Shown here piece after piece: positions 28,895-36,930 of a stretch of 64,000 bases of DNA. The position numbers were made by a program, and so were the translations under genes. The first letter of the stretch is position 1, and the number at the start of each line of letters is the position of its first letter. Where the stretch lies: assembly GCF_007992095.1 (NCBI RefSeq), contig NZ_BJZP01000008.1, forward strand, positions 1 through 64,000, read 5' to 3'. This DNA is from Paenirhizobium naphthalenivorans. GTDB taxonomy: Bacteria; Pseudomonadota; Alphaproteobacteria; Rhizobiales; Rhizobiaceae. The notes below the pieces were generated by a model, which saw nothing but the letters and a program-made list of their open reading frames with translations, searched no databases and had not been told where the DNA came from.

Positions 28895-30034
28895 TCACTC
28901 GAAAACGATCGAAGGCGCCGCACGGCCGGAACGGGCCTGCGCTTCCTTCCAGACCTTCTCGGCAATCTCTCTATAGACCTTGGCCTGCGGCCCTTCCGGA
29001 TCGGAGACGACAACCGGCGTCCCCGCATCGGACGTCTCGCGGATGGCAATCGTCAAGGGAACCTCGCCGAGGAAGGGAACGCCAATCTTCTCCGCTTCCG
29101 CCCTTGCCCCGCCATGACCGAAGATGTCGTAGCGCGCGCCGGTATCGGGGGCGATGAAGTAGCTCATGTTCTCGACGATGCCGAGGACGGGTACTTCGAC
29201 CTTATTGAACATATTAAGACCCTTGCGGGCGTCGATCAGCGCAAGATCCTGCGGCGTCGAGACAATGACGGCGCCCGACAGCGGCACCTGTTGGGCCATG
29301 GTCAACTGCGCGTCGCCGGTGCCCGGAGGCATGTCGACCACCAGAACGTCGAGATCACCCCAGGCGACCTCGCGCAGCATCTGCATCAGCGCCGACTGGA
29401 CCATCGGGCCGCGCCAGATCATCGCCGTTCCCTCATCGACCAGAAACCCCATCGACATGGCCTTAATGCCGTAATTCTCCATCGGCACGATGATGCGGTT
29501 CTCGATCTGCTGCGGACGGCCGGAAATTCCCAGCAGGCGCGGCATGGAGGGACCGTAAACATCAGCATCAAGAATGCCGACCTTGAGGCCATTCGCCTTC
29601 ATTCCAAGGGCGAGGTTCACCGCGGTCGTCGACTTGCCGACGCCACCCTTGCCGGAAGCAACCGCGATGATCGCGCCGATGCCGGGGATGTTCTGCTTGG
29701 CCGGACGCTGGCCTGCCGGCGCCTGGGTCGGCGCATGAGAATGCGCAACCGGTTGCGGTTTGGCTGCCGGAGCCGCGCCGGCCTTGCGCTCGGCGGTCAG
29801 GCTGACGAGGGCACCCCTAATGCCTGGCATGGCTTTGACCGCCCGCTCGGCGGCCTGGCGTAGCGGTTCGAGTTCATTGGCCCGCTCGGCGGGAACGGTG
29901 ATGGAGAAATAGACCTTGCCGTCGGAGATAAAGACGTCAGAAACCATGCCGAGCGCGACAATATCGTGCTCGAAATCCGGACCGCGAACAGTCTTCAGCG
30001 TCGCCAGAACCTCATCTCTCGTCACTGCGCTCAT
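28895..30034 (-). CDS. mrp: Mrp/ApbC family P-loop ATPase
   Basis: 379 residues: an N-terminal MIP18/DUF59 domain (about 1-95) and a C-terminal ParA-like ATPase domain. V-A-S-G-K-G-G-V-G-K-S-T-T-A-V-N is the deviant Walker A (about 133-148), and V-D-M-P-P-G-T-G-D the following switch. These proteins carry and transfer Fe-S clusters. The C-x-x-C expected near the end of many ApbC proteins is not visible: the corresponding region reads E-N-M-S-Y-F-I-A, so cluster handling may differ. It is convergent with hsp20. Confidence 0.93.
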   Translation of the reverse strand: MSAVTRDEVLATLKTVRGPDFEHDIVALGMVSDVFISDGKVYFSITVPAERANELEPLRQAAERAVKAMPGIRGALVSLTAERKAGAAPAAKPQPVAHSHAPTQAPAGQRPAKQNIPGIGAIIAVASGKGGVGKSTTAVNLALGMKANGLKVGILDADVYGPSMPRLLGISGRPQQIENRIIVPMENYGIKAMSMGFLVDEGTAMIWRGPMVQSALMQMLREVAWGDLDVLVVDMPPGTGDAQLTMAQQVPLSGAVIVSTPQDLALIDARKGLNMFNKVEVPVLGIVENMSYFIAPDTGARYDIFGHGGARAEAEKIGVPFLGEVPLTIAIRETSDAGTPVVVSDPEGPQAKVYREIAEKVWKEAQARSGRAAPSIVFE

Positions 30035-30511
30035 TCCACCCTCTCAGAGTCTCGCCCGGCGTCCGCCGGCTGTGCCCTAGATAGTGGACGGCGACCGGTT
30101 CGCCAACCGGAAAAGCGGAAGCACTCCGCAAGCCGCCCTGCGGCCAATCGCCCGGGCACGGCTTTTCGATCGCTCCATTTCGAGCGCGCAAAAGAAAAGC
30201 CGCCGCCAAATGATGTTCGGAGTGGCGAACAGCTTCGACGACGGCTTCCCTTGCCGCACCTTTCGCAGGTGACTTGCAATGTCCCCTCTGGACTTGGTTA
30301 TAGACATGCAGAAACCGTGCCAGTTTCTCGTTGGCCGAATTTCGCTAGGTTTTTCAGGGATCGGAGCGGATGACAGCAGCCAAACCGATGCACAGTGTTG
30401 GCCGTCTGCCTGTCTTTTGTGCGGAGTGATGACGGCAAGCGCAAAATTGCGGCAAGTAAAGGCCGGCGCTAAACCTGACGTGCTCGACCCGCAGAGACGT
30501 GCGAGGGCTGT
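30035..30511. other. Gene-free stretch between mrp and the LuxR-type gene
   Basis: 477 bases without a credible gene. Short open frames here have no family look, no good ribosome sites and overlap each other. It must hold the mrp promoter (minus strand) at its left end. I saw no terminator, repeat or RNA signature. Confidence 0.5.
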
Positions 30512-31249
30512 CTACTTGATAAGGCCGAGGCGAAGCGCCTTTGCGACCGCCTGTGTGCGGTTCACGGTATCGAGCTTCTTGGTGGCACGATTGAGATAAT
30601 GGTTGATGGTATGCTCGGACAGGCCGAGGATCTCGGCGATTTCGACGCTGGTCTTGCCCGCCGCCGTCCAGTTGAGACAGTCGATCTCGCGCTCCGTCAG
30701 CATGTCAGTCGCGCGGTTGTCGAGTTCGCGAATTTCCGCCAGCCGATTGTAGACATGAACCGAAAGATACATCAGTTCCATCATTTCGGTCGGCGAGAAG
30801 ACCGTTCGGTCGCCCGCGAGAGAAACCGCGCCGCGCATGCCCGAAGAATCATGAACCGGGAAATAGGCGCCCCTCGGCATACGGTAGCGCGCGAACAGCG
30901 ACCTTGATATTCCCATGGTGCGCTCGTCGCGCCGGCTGGTAACGTAGTCGACGTCATAGGTGAAAGGTGCTGTGGCCGTCCGCAAGCGGGTGACGATGGG
31001 GCTGGTAGAAAGAAGCGCCTCCTGATCATATTCCGAGATCAGGTCGGCCGGCCAATTGGTGATGATCGAATTGCTCGACAGATCCAGCGACGTGGCCGGC
31101 GGCAGGTTGAGCACCATGAACGCGCGGGCACCATAACGCTCCGTCAGCCGCTTCATGAAACGGAAGACATCGAACTGGGTCTTGAAACCGCCGATTTCGG
31201 CGACGTAATCCGCAACGCGGTCGGCGCCGTCACTATCAATTACAGTCAT
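30512..31249 (-). CDS. LuxR-type regulator with autoinducer-binding-like domain
   Basis: About 245 residues. The N-terminal ~165 residues fit the autoinducer-binding domain of TraR/LuxR and the C-terminal part is a LuxR helix-turn-helix (L-T-E-R-E-I-D-C-L-N-W-T-A-A-G-K-T-S-V-E-I-A). Aligned by eye to TraR, Tyr74 and Pro84 are kept, but Leu70, Ser83 and Tyr98 stand where Trp57, Asp70 and Trp85 are expected. No luxI-like gene is near. The start is ATG 31247-31249; the longer frame upstream has no domain similarity. A LuxR solo that senses something other than a usual acyl-homoserine lactone is likely. Confidence 0.85.
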   Translation of the reverse strand: MTVIDSDGADRVADYVAEIGGFKTQFDVFRFMKRLTERYGARAFMVLNLPPATSLDLSSNSIITNWPADLISEYDQEALLSTSPIVTRLRTATAPFTYDVDYVTSRRDERTMGISRSLFARYRMPRGAYFPVHDSSGMRGAVSLAGDRTVFSPTEMMELMYLSVHVYNRLAEIRELDNRATDMLTEREIDCLNWTAAGKTSVEIAEILGLSEHTINHYLNRATKKLDTVNRTQAVAKALRLGLIK

Positions 31250-31642
31250 CTTACAATTTCTTCGCAAGGCACCAGACTCAGCAAGCGGCAAACCCAACCT
31301 GCGGCGATATATGGTCTTCGTCAAAATCGAATCCGGATTCCGGCTGGCCGCCCCGCTTCCCCAGAGACGCAAACAAGCCACCCATGACAATCGTCAAAAT
31401 CACTCCTTCAGACGTCGTTTGAGATAACGTAAACAGTCATCGAGAGACAGAAAGGGAGAATTGAACGATTGCGCCCGGCCCCGCACGCCAAATCCCCCAA
31501 CGAACCCGGCACGCCGATGCACTTCACATTAGCCGTAGAACGCCGCAGTCGTCCAGCAACTAACTTTATTTTACGGTAAACCCCTGTCAGAAGTGGGCTC
31601 GAATAGCCAACTGCCAGCGGGCACTATCGCGGGAGAGACGAA
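31250..31642. other. Divergent intergenic region, LuxR-type regulator / SMP-30
   Basis: 393 bases with no credible gene. It should carry both divergent promoters. It holds a perfect 12-bp palindrome (31329-31340) about 80 bases upstream of the regulator, and an AT-rich patch near 31555-31585 close to the SMP-30 gene. Nothing else is recognisable. Confidence 0.5.
31329..31340. promoter_or_regulatory. 12-bp palindrome upstream of the LuxR-type gene
   Basis: GAATCCGGATTC is perfectly palindromic and sits about 80 bases before the regulator start. It is shorter than a classical lux box and has no proof of use; a possible operator for autoregulation or for the divergent SMP-30 gene. Confidence 0.3.
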
Positions 31643-32530
31643 GTGACGACACGCCATCCATTTCAGGGAACCGTTCTCGAAGAAACACGCTTGGAACTCG
31701 GAGAAGGCCCAGTCTACGATCCCGACCTCGATTGCCTCTGGTGGTTCGACATTCTCGGATGCGGCCTGCGCCGGTTCGATCTCGCCAGCGGAACGGTCGC
31801 GGCGCAAGCCCTGCCGTTCATGGGCAGCGTGATCGCGCGGATCGACGGCAGGCGCCACCTTCTGGCATCCGACCAAGGCTTGTTCCTGCGCGACCTCGCA
31901 TCAGGAGAACTTACCCCCCATTGCGAGCTGGAACCGTCGAGTCGCGGCAATCGCTCCAATGACGGCAGAGTGCATCCGTCCGGCGCGCTGTGGATCGGCA
32001 CGATGGGCAAAGACGCCGCCACCGGTGCCGGGGCCATCTACCATGTTGCCGGCAAGGTTGTGACCCGGATTTTTGACAAGGTGAGTATCCCCAACTCCAT
32101 CTGCTTCTCGCCCAACGGCGAAATCGGCTATTTCGTCGATTCCAGGGTCAACATACTGATGCGCGTGCCGGTCTCCCCCACAACCGGCCTTCCAACCGGC
32201 CAAGCAGAGCCATTCATCGACGGCCGTGATCGGCCAGGCGTGTTCGATGGCTCGGTTTGCGACGCTAACGGCGACATCTGGAACGCCCGCTGGGGCGGAG
32301 GTGGCGTGGATCGCTACGATCCGGCGGGCCGTCATCTGGCCCGCTACGACATGCCGGCCGAACGCGTCACCTGCCCGGCCTTCTTCGGTCCGCGCGCCGA
32401 TCGCCTGATGATCACTTCCTGCTGGGAAGGTCTTGATGCCGCCGGGCGCACGGCTGACCCGCTGGCCGGCGCGACATTCGAACTGGGCGTTGCCGTCGAA
32501 GGCCGGATCGAGCCTGCCTTTCAACTCTGA
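31643..32530 (+). CDS. SMP-30/gluconolactonase/LRE family protein
   Basis: 295 residues, a six-bladed beta-propeller of the SMP-30 family. L-E-L-G-E-G-P-V-Y-D-P carries the metal-binding Glu, and R-S-N-D-G-R-V-H-P-S-G-A-L-W-I-G-T-M and V-F-D-G-S-V-C-D-A-N-G the further Asn/Asp ligands. Family members hydrolyse sugar lactones or other lactones with a divalent metal. GTG 31643 has GGGAGAGACGAA upstream. Its place opposite a LuxR-type regulator raises, but does not show, control by it. Substrate unknown. Confidence 0.88.
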   Translation: MTTRHPFQGTVLEETRLELGEGPVYDPDLDCLWWFDILGCGLRRFDLASGTVAAQALPFMGSVIARIDGRRHLLASDQGLFLRDLASGELTPHCELEPSSRGNRSNDGRVHPSGALWIGTMGKDAATGAGAIYHVAGKVVTRIFDKVSIPNSICFSPNGEIGYFVDSRVNILMRVPVSPTTGLPTGQAEPFIDGRDRPGVFDGSVCDANGDIWNARWGGGGVDRYDPAGRHLARYDMPAERVTCPAFFGPRADRLMITSCWEGLDAAGRTADPLAGATFELGVAVEGRIEPAFQL

Positions 32531-32750
32531 AGGAAAAGCCGGTCGAAGGGGCCGGCCCTGCCTTTTGTGCGCCAAGCGTCAGGCATAGGACAGAAAAAGT
32601 TCCCCGAAACAACAAAAATATACCGCGCACCATGCCGGGAACGAATGGCGGCACCAGGCATTTTCCCCTCGAACCGACGCGATCGGCTCCGCTTTGGTGA
32701 AGTGGGTCGCGTTTTTCGCAAGACCATCTCAGAGGAAAGGTAGGGCCACC

Positions 32751-33332
32751 ATGAAAAAGACCCTCAATACTCTCACCGCCGCAGTTCTGCTTGGCGTCAC
32801 CGCCATTGCTCCCTTTGCCCATGCGCAGGATGCGACCGCTCCGGCCGCAGGAACGGCAGCTCCGGCTGTTGCTCCGTTGGATGACACGAACAAGGATGCC
32901 GCTGCAATGCCTGCCGATCCGGCTTCGGCAACCTCGACCATGGCTGCCGCAAACGATGCCTATCTGACCTACCAGTCAGAAAGCCAGATCAGCGCCAACA
33001 AATTCATCGGCCAGCCAGTCTACACATCCGGTGATGACTCGATCGGCGAGGTCAATGACCTGATCATCGAAGACAAGGGCGGCGTTGTCGCCGCTGTGAT
33101 CGGGGTCGGAGGTTTCCTCGGCATCGGTGAGAAGAATGTCGCTGTTCCGATGAGCAAGATTACCGTCACTCGTGACGCCGACGACAGGAACAAGCTTCGC
33201 CTGGCGACGGTGGAAACTGCGGAATCGCTGAAGGCTGCTCCCGAGTACAAGAAGCTTGAGGACCAGGCCGACGCAAGCGCGGTGATGCCGGCCACCGACA
33301 ACATCACCACCTCGTCGACGGTTACCAAGTAA
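32751..33332 (+). CDS. Exported PRC-barrel domain protein
   Basis: 193 residues: a clean signal peptide (M-K-K-T-L-N-T-L-T-A-A-V-L-L-G then A-H-A-Q), an Ala/Pro/Asp-rich linker (about 27-70), and a PRC-barrel (about 80-155; F-I-G-Q-P-V-Y and I-G-E-V-N-D-L-I-I-E). PRC barrels bind partners in photosynthesis and RNA processing; exported versions are common in Rhizobiales with unknown role. The ATG at 32751 follows AGAGGAAAGG; the frame is open further upstream but the signal peptide fixes the start. Confidence 0.87.
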   Translation: MKKTLNTLTAAVLLGVTAIAPFAHAQDATAPAAGTAAPAVAPLDDTNKDAAAMPADPASATSTMAAANDAYLTYQSESQISANKFIGQPVYTSGDDSIGEVNDLIIEDKGGVVAAVIGVGGFLGIGEKNVAVPMSKITVTRDADDRNKLRLATVETAESLKAAPEYKKLEDQADASAVMPATDNITTSSTVTK

Positions 33333-33364
33333 CCTGGAACGGGGGACGTGTTGAACTCCCTGAG

Positions 33365-33390
33365 GGCGATGCTTCGGCATCGCCTTTTTT
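33365..33390 (+). terminator. Terminator after the PRC-barrel gene
   Basis: GGCGATGC and GCATCGCC form a perfect 8-bp stem with a TTCG loop and six T residues, a textbook intrinsic terminator 33 bases after the stop. Confidence 0.93.
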
Positions 33391-33440
33391 CAGGGCGTTT
33401 CCCGACGGACGGTCATTGCATAAGAGAGTTGTGAAGCGTC

Positions 33441-34802
33441 TCAGACCATGGTTCGTTCGGCCACGATGAATTCATGGTGGTGGTCCCTGAGGTAACGTAG
33501 CGTTGCCGCCGCATCGGCCGGCTTGCCGAAATAATAACCCTGTCCCATGCCGCACCCCAGACGCCGCAACTTGTCGGCCTCAGCTGCGGTCTCGATCCCC
33601 TCGGCCACCACTTCGAGATCAAGTCCTTCGCACATGGTGACGATCGCCTTGATGATGTGCTCCGACGTGCGGTCTGTGGTGATCGCCGAAACGAAGGCCC
33701 GGTCGATCTTGACCTTGTCGAACGTGAAGTCGCGCAGGCGGCCAAGACTGGACTGGCCGGTGCCGAAATCGTCGAGCGAGATCCGGATGCCCGCCTCACG
33801 CAGTTCGCCGATGATGCGATGCGCCGTATCGGCCGAGGTCATGACCGCGGTTTCGGTGATCTCAAGTTCGAGACGACGCGCATCGAAGCCCACGGCAGAC
33901 AGGATCGACAGAGTATTGAACGTGGTGCGCGGATCCATCAACTGGGCGGAGGACAGGTTGAAGGAGAGGAAAAGCTCGCGCGGCCAGGCGAGCGTCGCTT
34001 CCGCCGCCTTGCGCAACAAAGTCTCCGACAAAAGGTCGATGAAGCCCCGCTCCTCGGCAAGCGGAACAAAGATCGCCGGAGACACGAAGCCCAGATCAGG
34101 GTCGTTCCAGCGCGCCAGGGCCTCGAAACCGACGACACGATTGTCGGACAGCGAGACGATCGGCTGGAAGTGCACGTCGACCGTGTCGGTCATGATCGCA
34201 TTGCGCAGCGCCTGCTCCAACTGGGTGGCGCGCTTCATCTCCTGGGCGATTTCACGCGAATAGACGGTGATCTGACCGCGTCCGCGACGTTTCGACCGGT
34301 AGAGCGCGGTTTCGGCGCTCTTCATCAGCTCTTCGAAATCGGCACCGGCAAAGGGATAGACGGCAAAGCCCAGCGAAGCGGAGAGACGCACATTGCGGTC
34401 GCCGAGGTCATAGGCCGCCGAAAGCACATCCTTGATCATCTGTCCCGTGCGCTCGGCGGCAACCCGCTCGAAGACCAGCGGCAGAATGATGGCGAACTCG
34501 TCACCGTCGTGGCGCGTTACCGTCGCGCCGTCCGGCACGCATGCTTTCAATCGGTGCGCGACCTGGCAAAGGATCTCATCCCCTGCAACCGAGCCAAACA
34601 GATCATTGATCGGCTTAAACCCGTCAAGGTTGACGATTGCAACGGTGAATGGCGCAGGATCGGCGGCTCGTTCGCTGGCGAGAAGCCGTACCTTGTCGCG
34701 CAACCGATACCGGTTGCCAAGCCCGGTCAGCTGGTCGGTATAAGCCATCGCCTGAAGCTCATTCTGGCTTACCTTTGGCGATGTTGTTCCGGCAGAGCCC
34801 AT
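33441..34802 (-). CDS. GGDEF-EAL protein, likely c-di-GMP phosphodiesterase
   Basis: About 453 residues with a GGDEF domain (about 15-180) and an EAL domain (about 195-440). The first domain has D-G-D-E-F (99-103) in place of GG[DE]EF and no visible RxxD inhibitory site, so cyclase activity is doubtful. The EAL domain has E-A-L (227-229), D-D-F-G-T-G and E-G-I-E, so hydrolysis of c-di-GMP is likely. There is no membrane segment or sensor domain. ATG 34800-34802 is chosen; a GTG two codons upstream is possible. It lies between the PRC-barrel and PAS/receiver genes. Confidence 0.9.
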   Translation of the reverse strand: MGSAGTTSPKVSQNELQAMAYTDQLTGLGNRYRLRDKVRLLASERAADPAPFTVAIVNLDGFKPINDLFGSVAGDEILCQVAHRLKACVPDGATVTRHDGDEFAIILPLVFERVAAERTGQMIKDVLSAAYDLGDRNVRLSASLGFAVYPFAGADFEELMKSAETALYRSKRRGRGQITVYSREIAQEMKRATQLEQALRNAIMTDTVDVHFQPIVSLSDNRVVGFEALARWNDPDLGFVSPAIFVPLAEERGFIDLLSETLLRKAAEATLAWPRELFLSFNLSSAQLMDPRTTFNTLSILSAVGFDARRLELEITETAVMTSADTAHRIIGELREAGIRISLDDFGTGQSSLGRLRDFTFDKVKIDRAFVSAITTDRTSEHIIKAIVTMCEGLDLEVVAEGIETAAEADKLRRLGCGMGQGYYFGKPADAAATLRYLRDHHHEFIVAERTMV

Positions 34803-34927
34803 CGGCACATCCTGGATAGAATCCTCTCACTAAATTGTGAGAATGAGCTCCAAATCTTAAAAAATCATAGCGTTTTCGAATAGTTGGCGAGAATCAGAGG
34901 CCCATTATTTAGGGGGTTGACACTCCC

Positions 34928-36580
34928 TCAGCCGACGAACGCATCCTTCAATTCCGGTGCGACCCGCGCGATTACAGCCTCGATCGCATCCGGGCTCAAG
35001 GGCTTCAGGATCACATCATTCATGCCCGCAGCAAAGCACTCCTCGCGGTCACGCTCAAAGGCCTGGACCAGAACGCCGATCACTGGCGTAACACGGGACG
35101 AGCCTCGTTCTGCCGCGCGGATGCGACGGCATGCCTCGAAACCGTTGATGCGCGGCAAGGTGACATCCATCAGAACAATATCCGGCCGAAGCTCCGCGCA
35201 TAGCCGCACCGCCTCCTCGCCGTCCGCGGCGATGCGATAGGCATAGCCCAAACCTTCCAGGATCTGGGAGAAGACGATCTGGTTGATGTCATTGTCCTCA
35301 GCGACCAGCACGAGTTGCGTGGCGGCCTCGGAGGACGCGGGCGCTTGCCCATCCCCCGTGCTGATTTCCCAGTCCTCGGTATGCGGGCTTGGTTCGAGAC
35401 CGCTCAGTTTTTCCATGACGAGGAAGGCAAGCTCGGTGTCCAACTGGAATCCGTCGAGCGTGATGGTGCCCACACCATAGCTCTCGGCCACCTCCAGGCA
35501 GTTGACGTCCATCTCTATGTCGACAACGATCAGGTCGACCACCACGCCCACGGAACGGGCGACGCTGAGGAAGGCTTCCTGCTCGGCGGCATCGTGCACG
35601 CAGCAGGCGTCCAGGCCAAGGCGCTGCAGCGTCCTGAGGCTTTTTGCCTCGAACTCGGTGTCGCTGGTGACGAGCAATGCCTTACGTCCAACATGAACGG
35701 CGGAAGTCGGGACGGGGCGGCCGCCCATTTGCTGAGGGAGCGACTTGGCCTCGGTCGAGACCGCACATGCGGCAGCCACGACCTCGGATGTTGCCTGCGC
35801 GGCGTCGGCAAAGGAGGTGACGATAAAATACCGTCCCGGCTTGCCGACGCGCTGCGAGCGTAAAACGGCACGCGTGCCGCGCGCCGAAACGCCCTTCAGG
35901 TCCACCGCCGTCGCCGAGGGCGTGCCGGTTTCAAGAACATGCCGGGTTACGTCGGTCAACTGGCTGGCAATCTCGTCGGCGAAGGCGCTGGCCAAAGTGC
36001 CGCCCAGTACATTCTCGGACGGAATTTCCATAATGGCGCAAAATGCCTTGTTCACCGCCACCACGCCGAGATTGCGATCCTGAACGAAGACCGCTTGCGG
36101 CAGGTCGTCCAGGATTTCCTCGGTGAGTTGCACGCGCTCCATATCGGCGCGCCACTGCTCTTCACGTTTCTTCTGCTCGGTGATGTCGGCAATGAGGCAG
36201 ATGCCATAACCGGAGGGCAGCCGCCGCTTGGTGAGCCGCATCCAGCGGTTCTGGCCATCGCGCTGCTGCACTTCTGAGCGCTCGCGCCAGTGCGCCGAAA
36301 TATGTTCGGCGATCCACTCCTCCCGGCTCTGGAGCGCCTGATCCTTGCCCCCCATCGCCGCGCCGCGCCATCCGGCATCGTAGAGGGCGCCCAAATAGTC
36401 GCGCAGACGCGTGCCGGGCGTCAGGAATTGCGGGGGAACCGGAAAATAGCTTGAAATGAGACGGCTGGCGTAGATCAGCTCGTCATTACGGTCGTAGACA
36501 AGGAAGGCCACGGCGAGGACTTCCGACACGGCGTCAAGCATGGTCGTCTGCATCGTTGCATCCGATCCCGCGCTCACCAT
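34928..36580 (-). CDS. PAS-PAS-receiver protein without histidine kinase domain
   Basis: About 550 residues: PAS-like regions at about 14-135 and 150-255, a receiver-like region with weak motifs at about 297-395 (Asp354), and a clear receiver at 423-540. The latter has the acidic pair Glu428/Asp429, the phospho-acceptor Asp472 in L-M-D-V-T-L-P and Lys526 in L-K-P-L, but Leu504 where the switch Thr/Ser is expected. No DHp or ATPase domain lies between. It may sense a ligand through PAS and receive phosphate from another kinase. ATG 36578-36580 has a GGGGAG site. It is divergent from mutL; a CtrA-type box lies between. Confidence 0.82.
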   Translation of the reverse strand: MVSAGSDATMQTTMLDAVSEVLAVAFLVYDRNDELIYASRLISSYFPVPPQFLTPGTRLRDYLGALYDAGWRGAAMGGKDQALQSREEWIAEHISAHWRERSEVQQRDGQNRWMRLTKRRLPSGYGICLIADITEQKKREEQWRADMERVQLTEEILDDLPQAVFVQDRNLGVVAVNKAFCAIMEIPSENVLGGTLASAFADEIASQLTDVTRHVLETGTPSATAVDLKGVSARGTRAVLRSQRVGKPGRYFIVTSFADAAQATSEVVAAACAVSTEAKSLPQQMGGRPVPTSAVHVGRKALLVTSDTEFEAKSLRTLQRLGLDACCVHDAAEQEAFLSVARSVGVVVDLIVVDIEMDVNCLEVAESYGVGTITLDGFQLDTELAFLVMEKLSGLEPSPHTEDWEISTGDGQAPASSEAATQLVLVAEDNDINQIVFSQILEGLGYAYRIAADGEEAVRLCAELRPDIVLMDVTLPRINGFEACRRIRAAERGSSRVTPVIGVLVQAFERDREECFAAGMNDVILKPLSPDAIEAVIARVAPELKDAFVG

Positions 36581-36930
36581 CCGTCGCTCCCCTCGCCTAT
36601 CGTCACCAGGGACTGGTGCAATGTCATTGACGCCGGCGTCTTGAAATACTGGGGCATAGGCGAGCAGCCGCAAATCGCACGTATTTCGCAACACAAACGG
36701 ACATGCCGAAAAAAAGCTTGATTCGGCGACGGGGTCAAATGAAGGACGCTTCGGCGGCGTCTTTCCCCCTGCTGGCATGCCAGCGCTGCCGGAAAACATT
36801 TCAAGTCTGCATCGGAAACTATCGACCTAAGCTTAAGGCGAGCTTAATAGGTTATGCAAGATGTACCGCTTTTGGCCAGTGGGATCAGTTCCCGCTTCCC
36901 TCGGCGCAACGAATCCTTGAAAATGCGCGC
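36581..36930. other. Divergent intergenic region, PAS-receiver gene / mutL
   Basis: 350 bases. The mutL frame stays open through part of it, but no MutL-like residues occur before ATG 36931. It contains a CtrA-type box at 36833-36847; the rest shows no gene, hairpin terminator or repeat I can support. Confidence 0.6.
36833..36847. promoter_or_regulatory. CtrA-type box TTAA-N7-TTAA
   Basis: TTAAGGCGAGCTTAA matches the alphaproteobacterial CtrA consensus TTAA-N7-TTAA exactly. It lies 83 bases before mutL and about 250 bases before the PAS-receiver gene. The match is exact but short, so chance cannot be excluded. Confidence 0.5.

Noticed and set aside
33655..34883. A long plus-strand frame (408 codons) antisense to the GGDEF-EAL gene
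   Set aside because: No domain similarity, and EAL/GGDEF motifs fix the minus strand.
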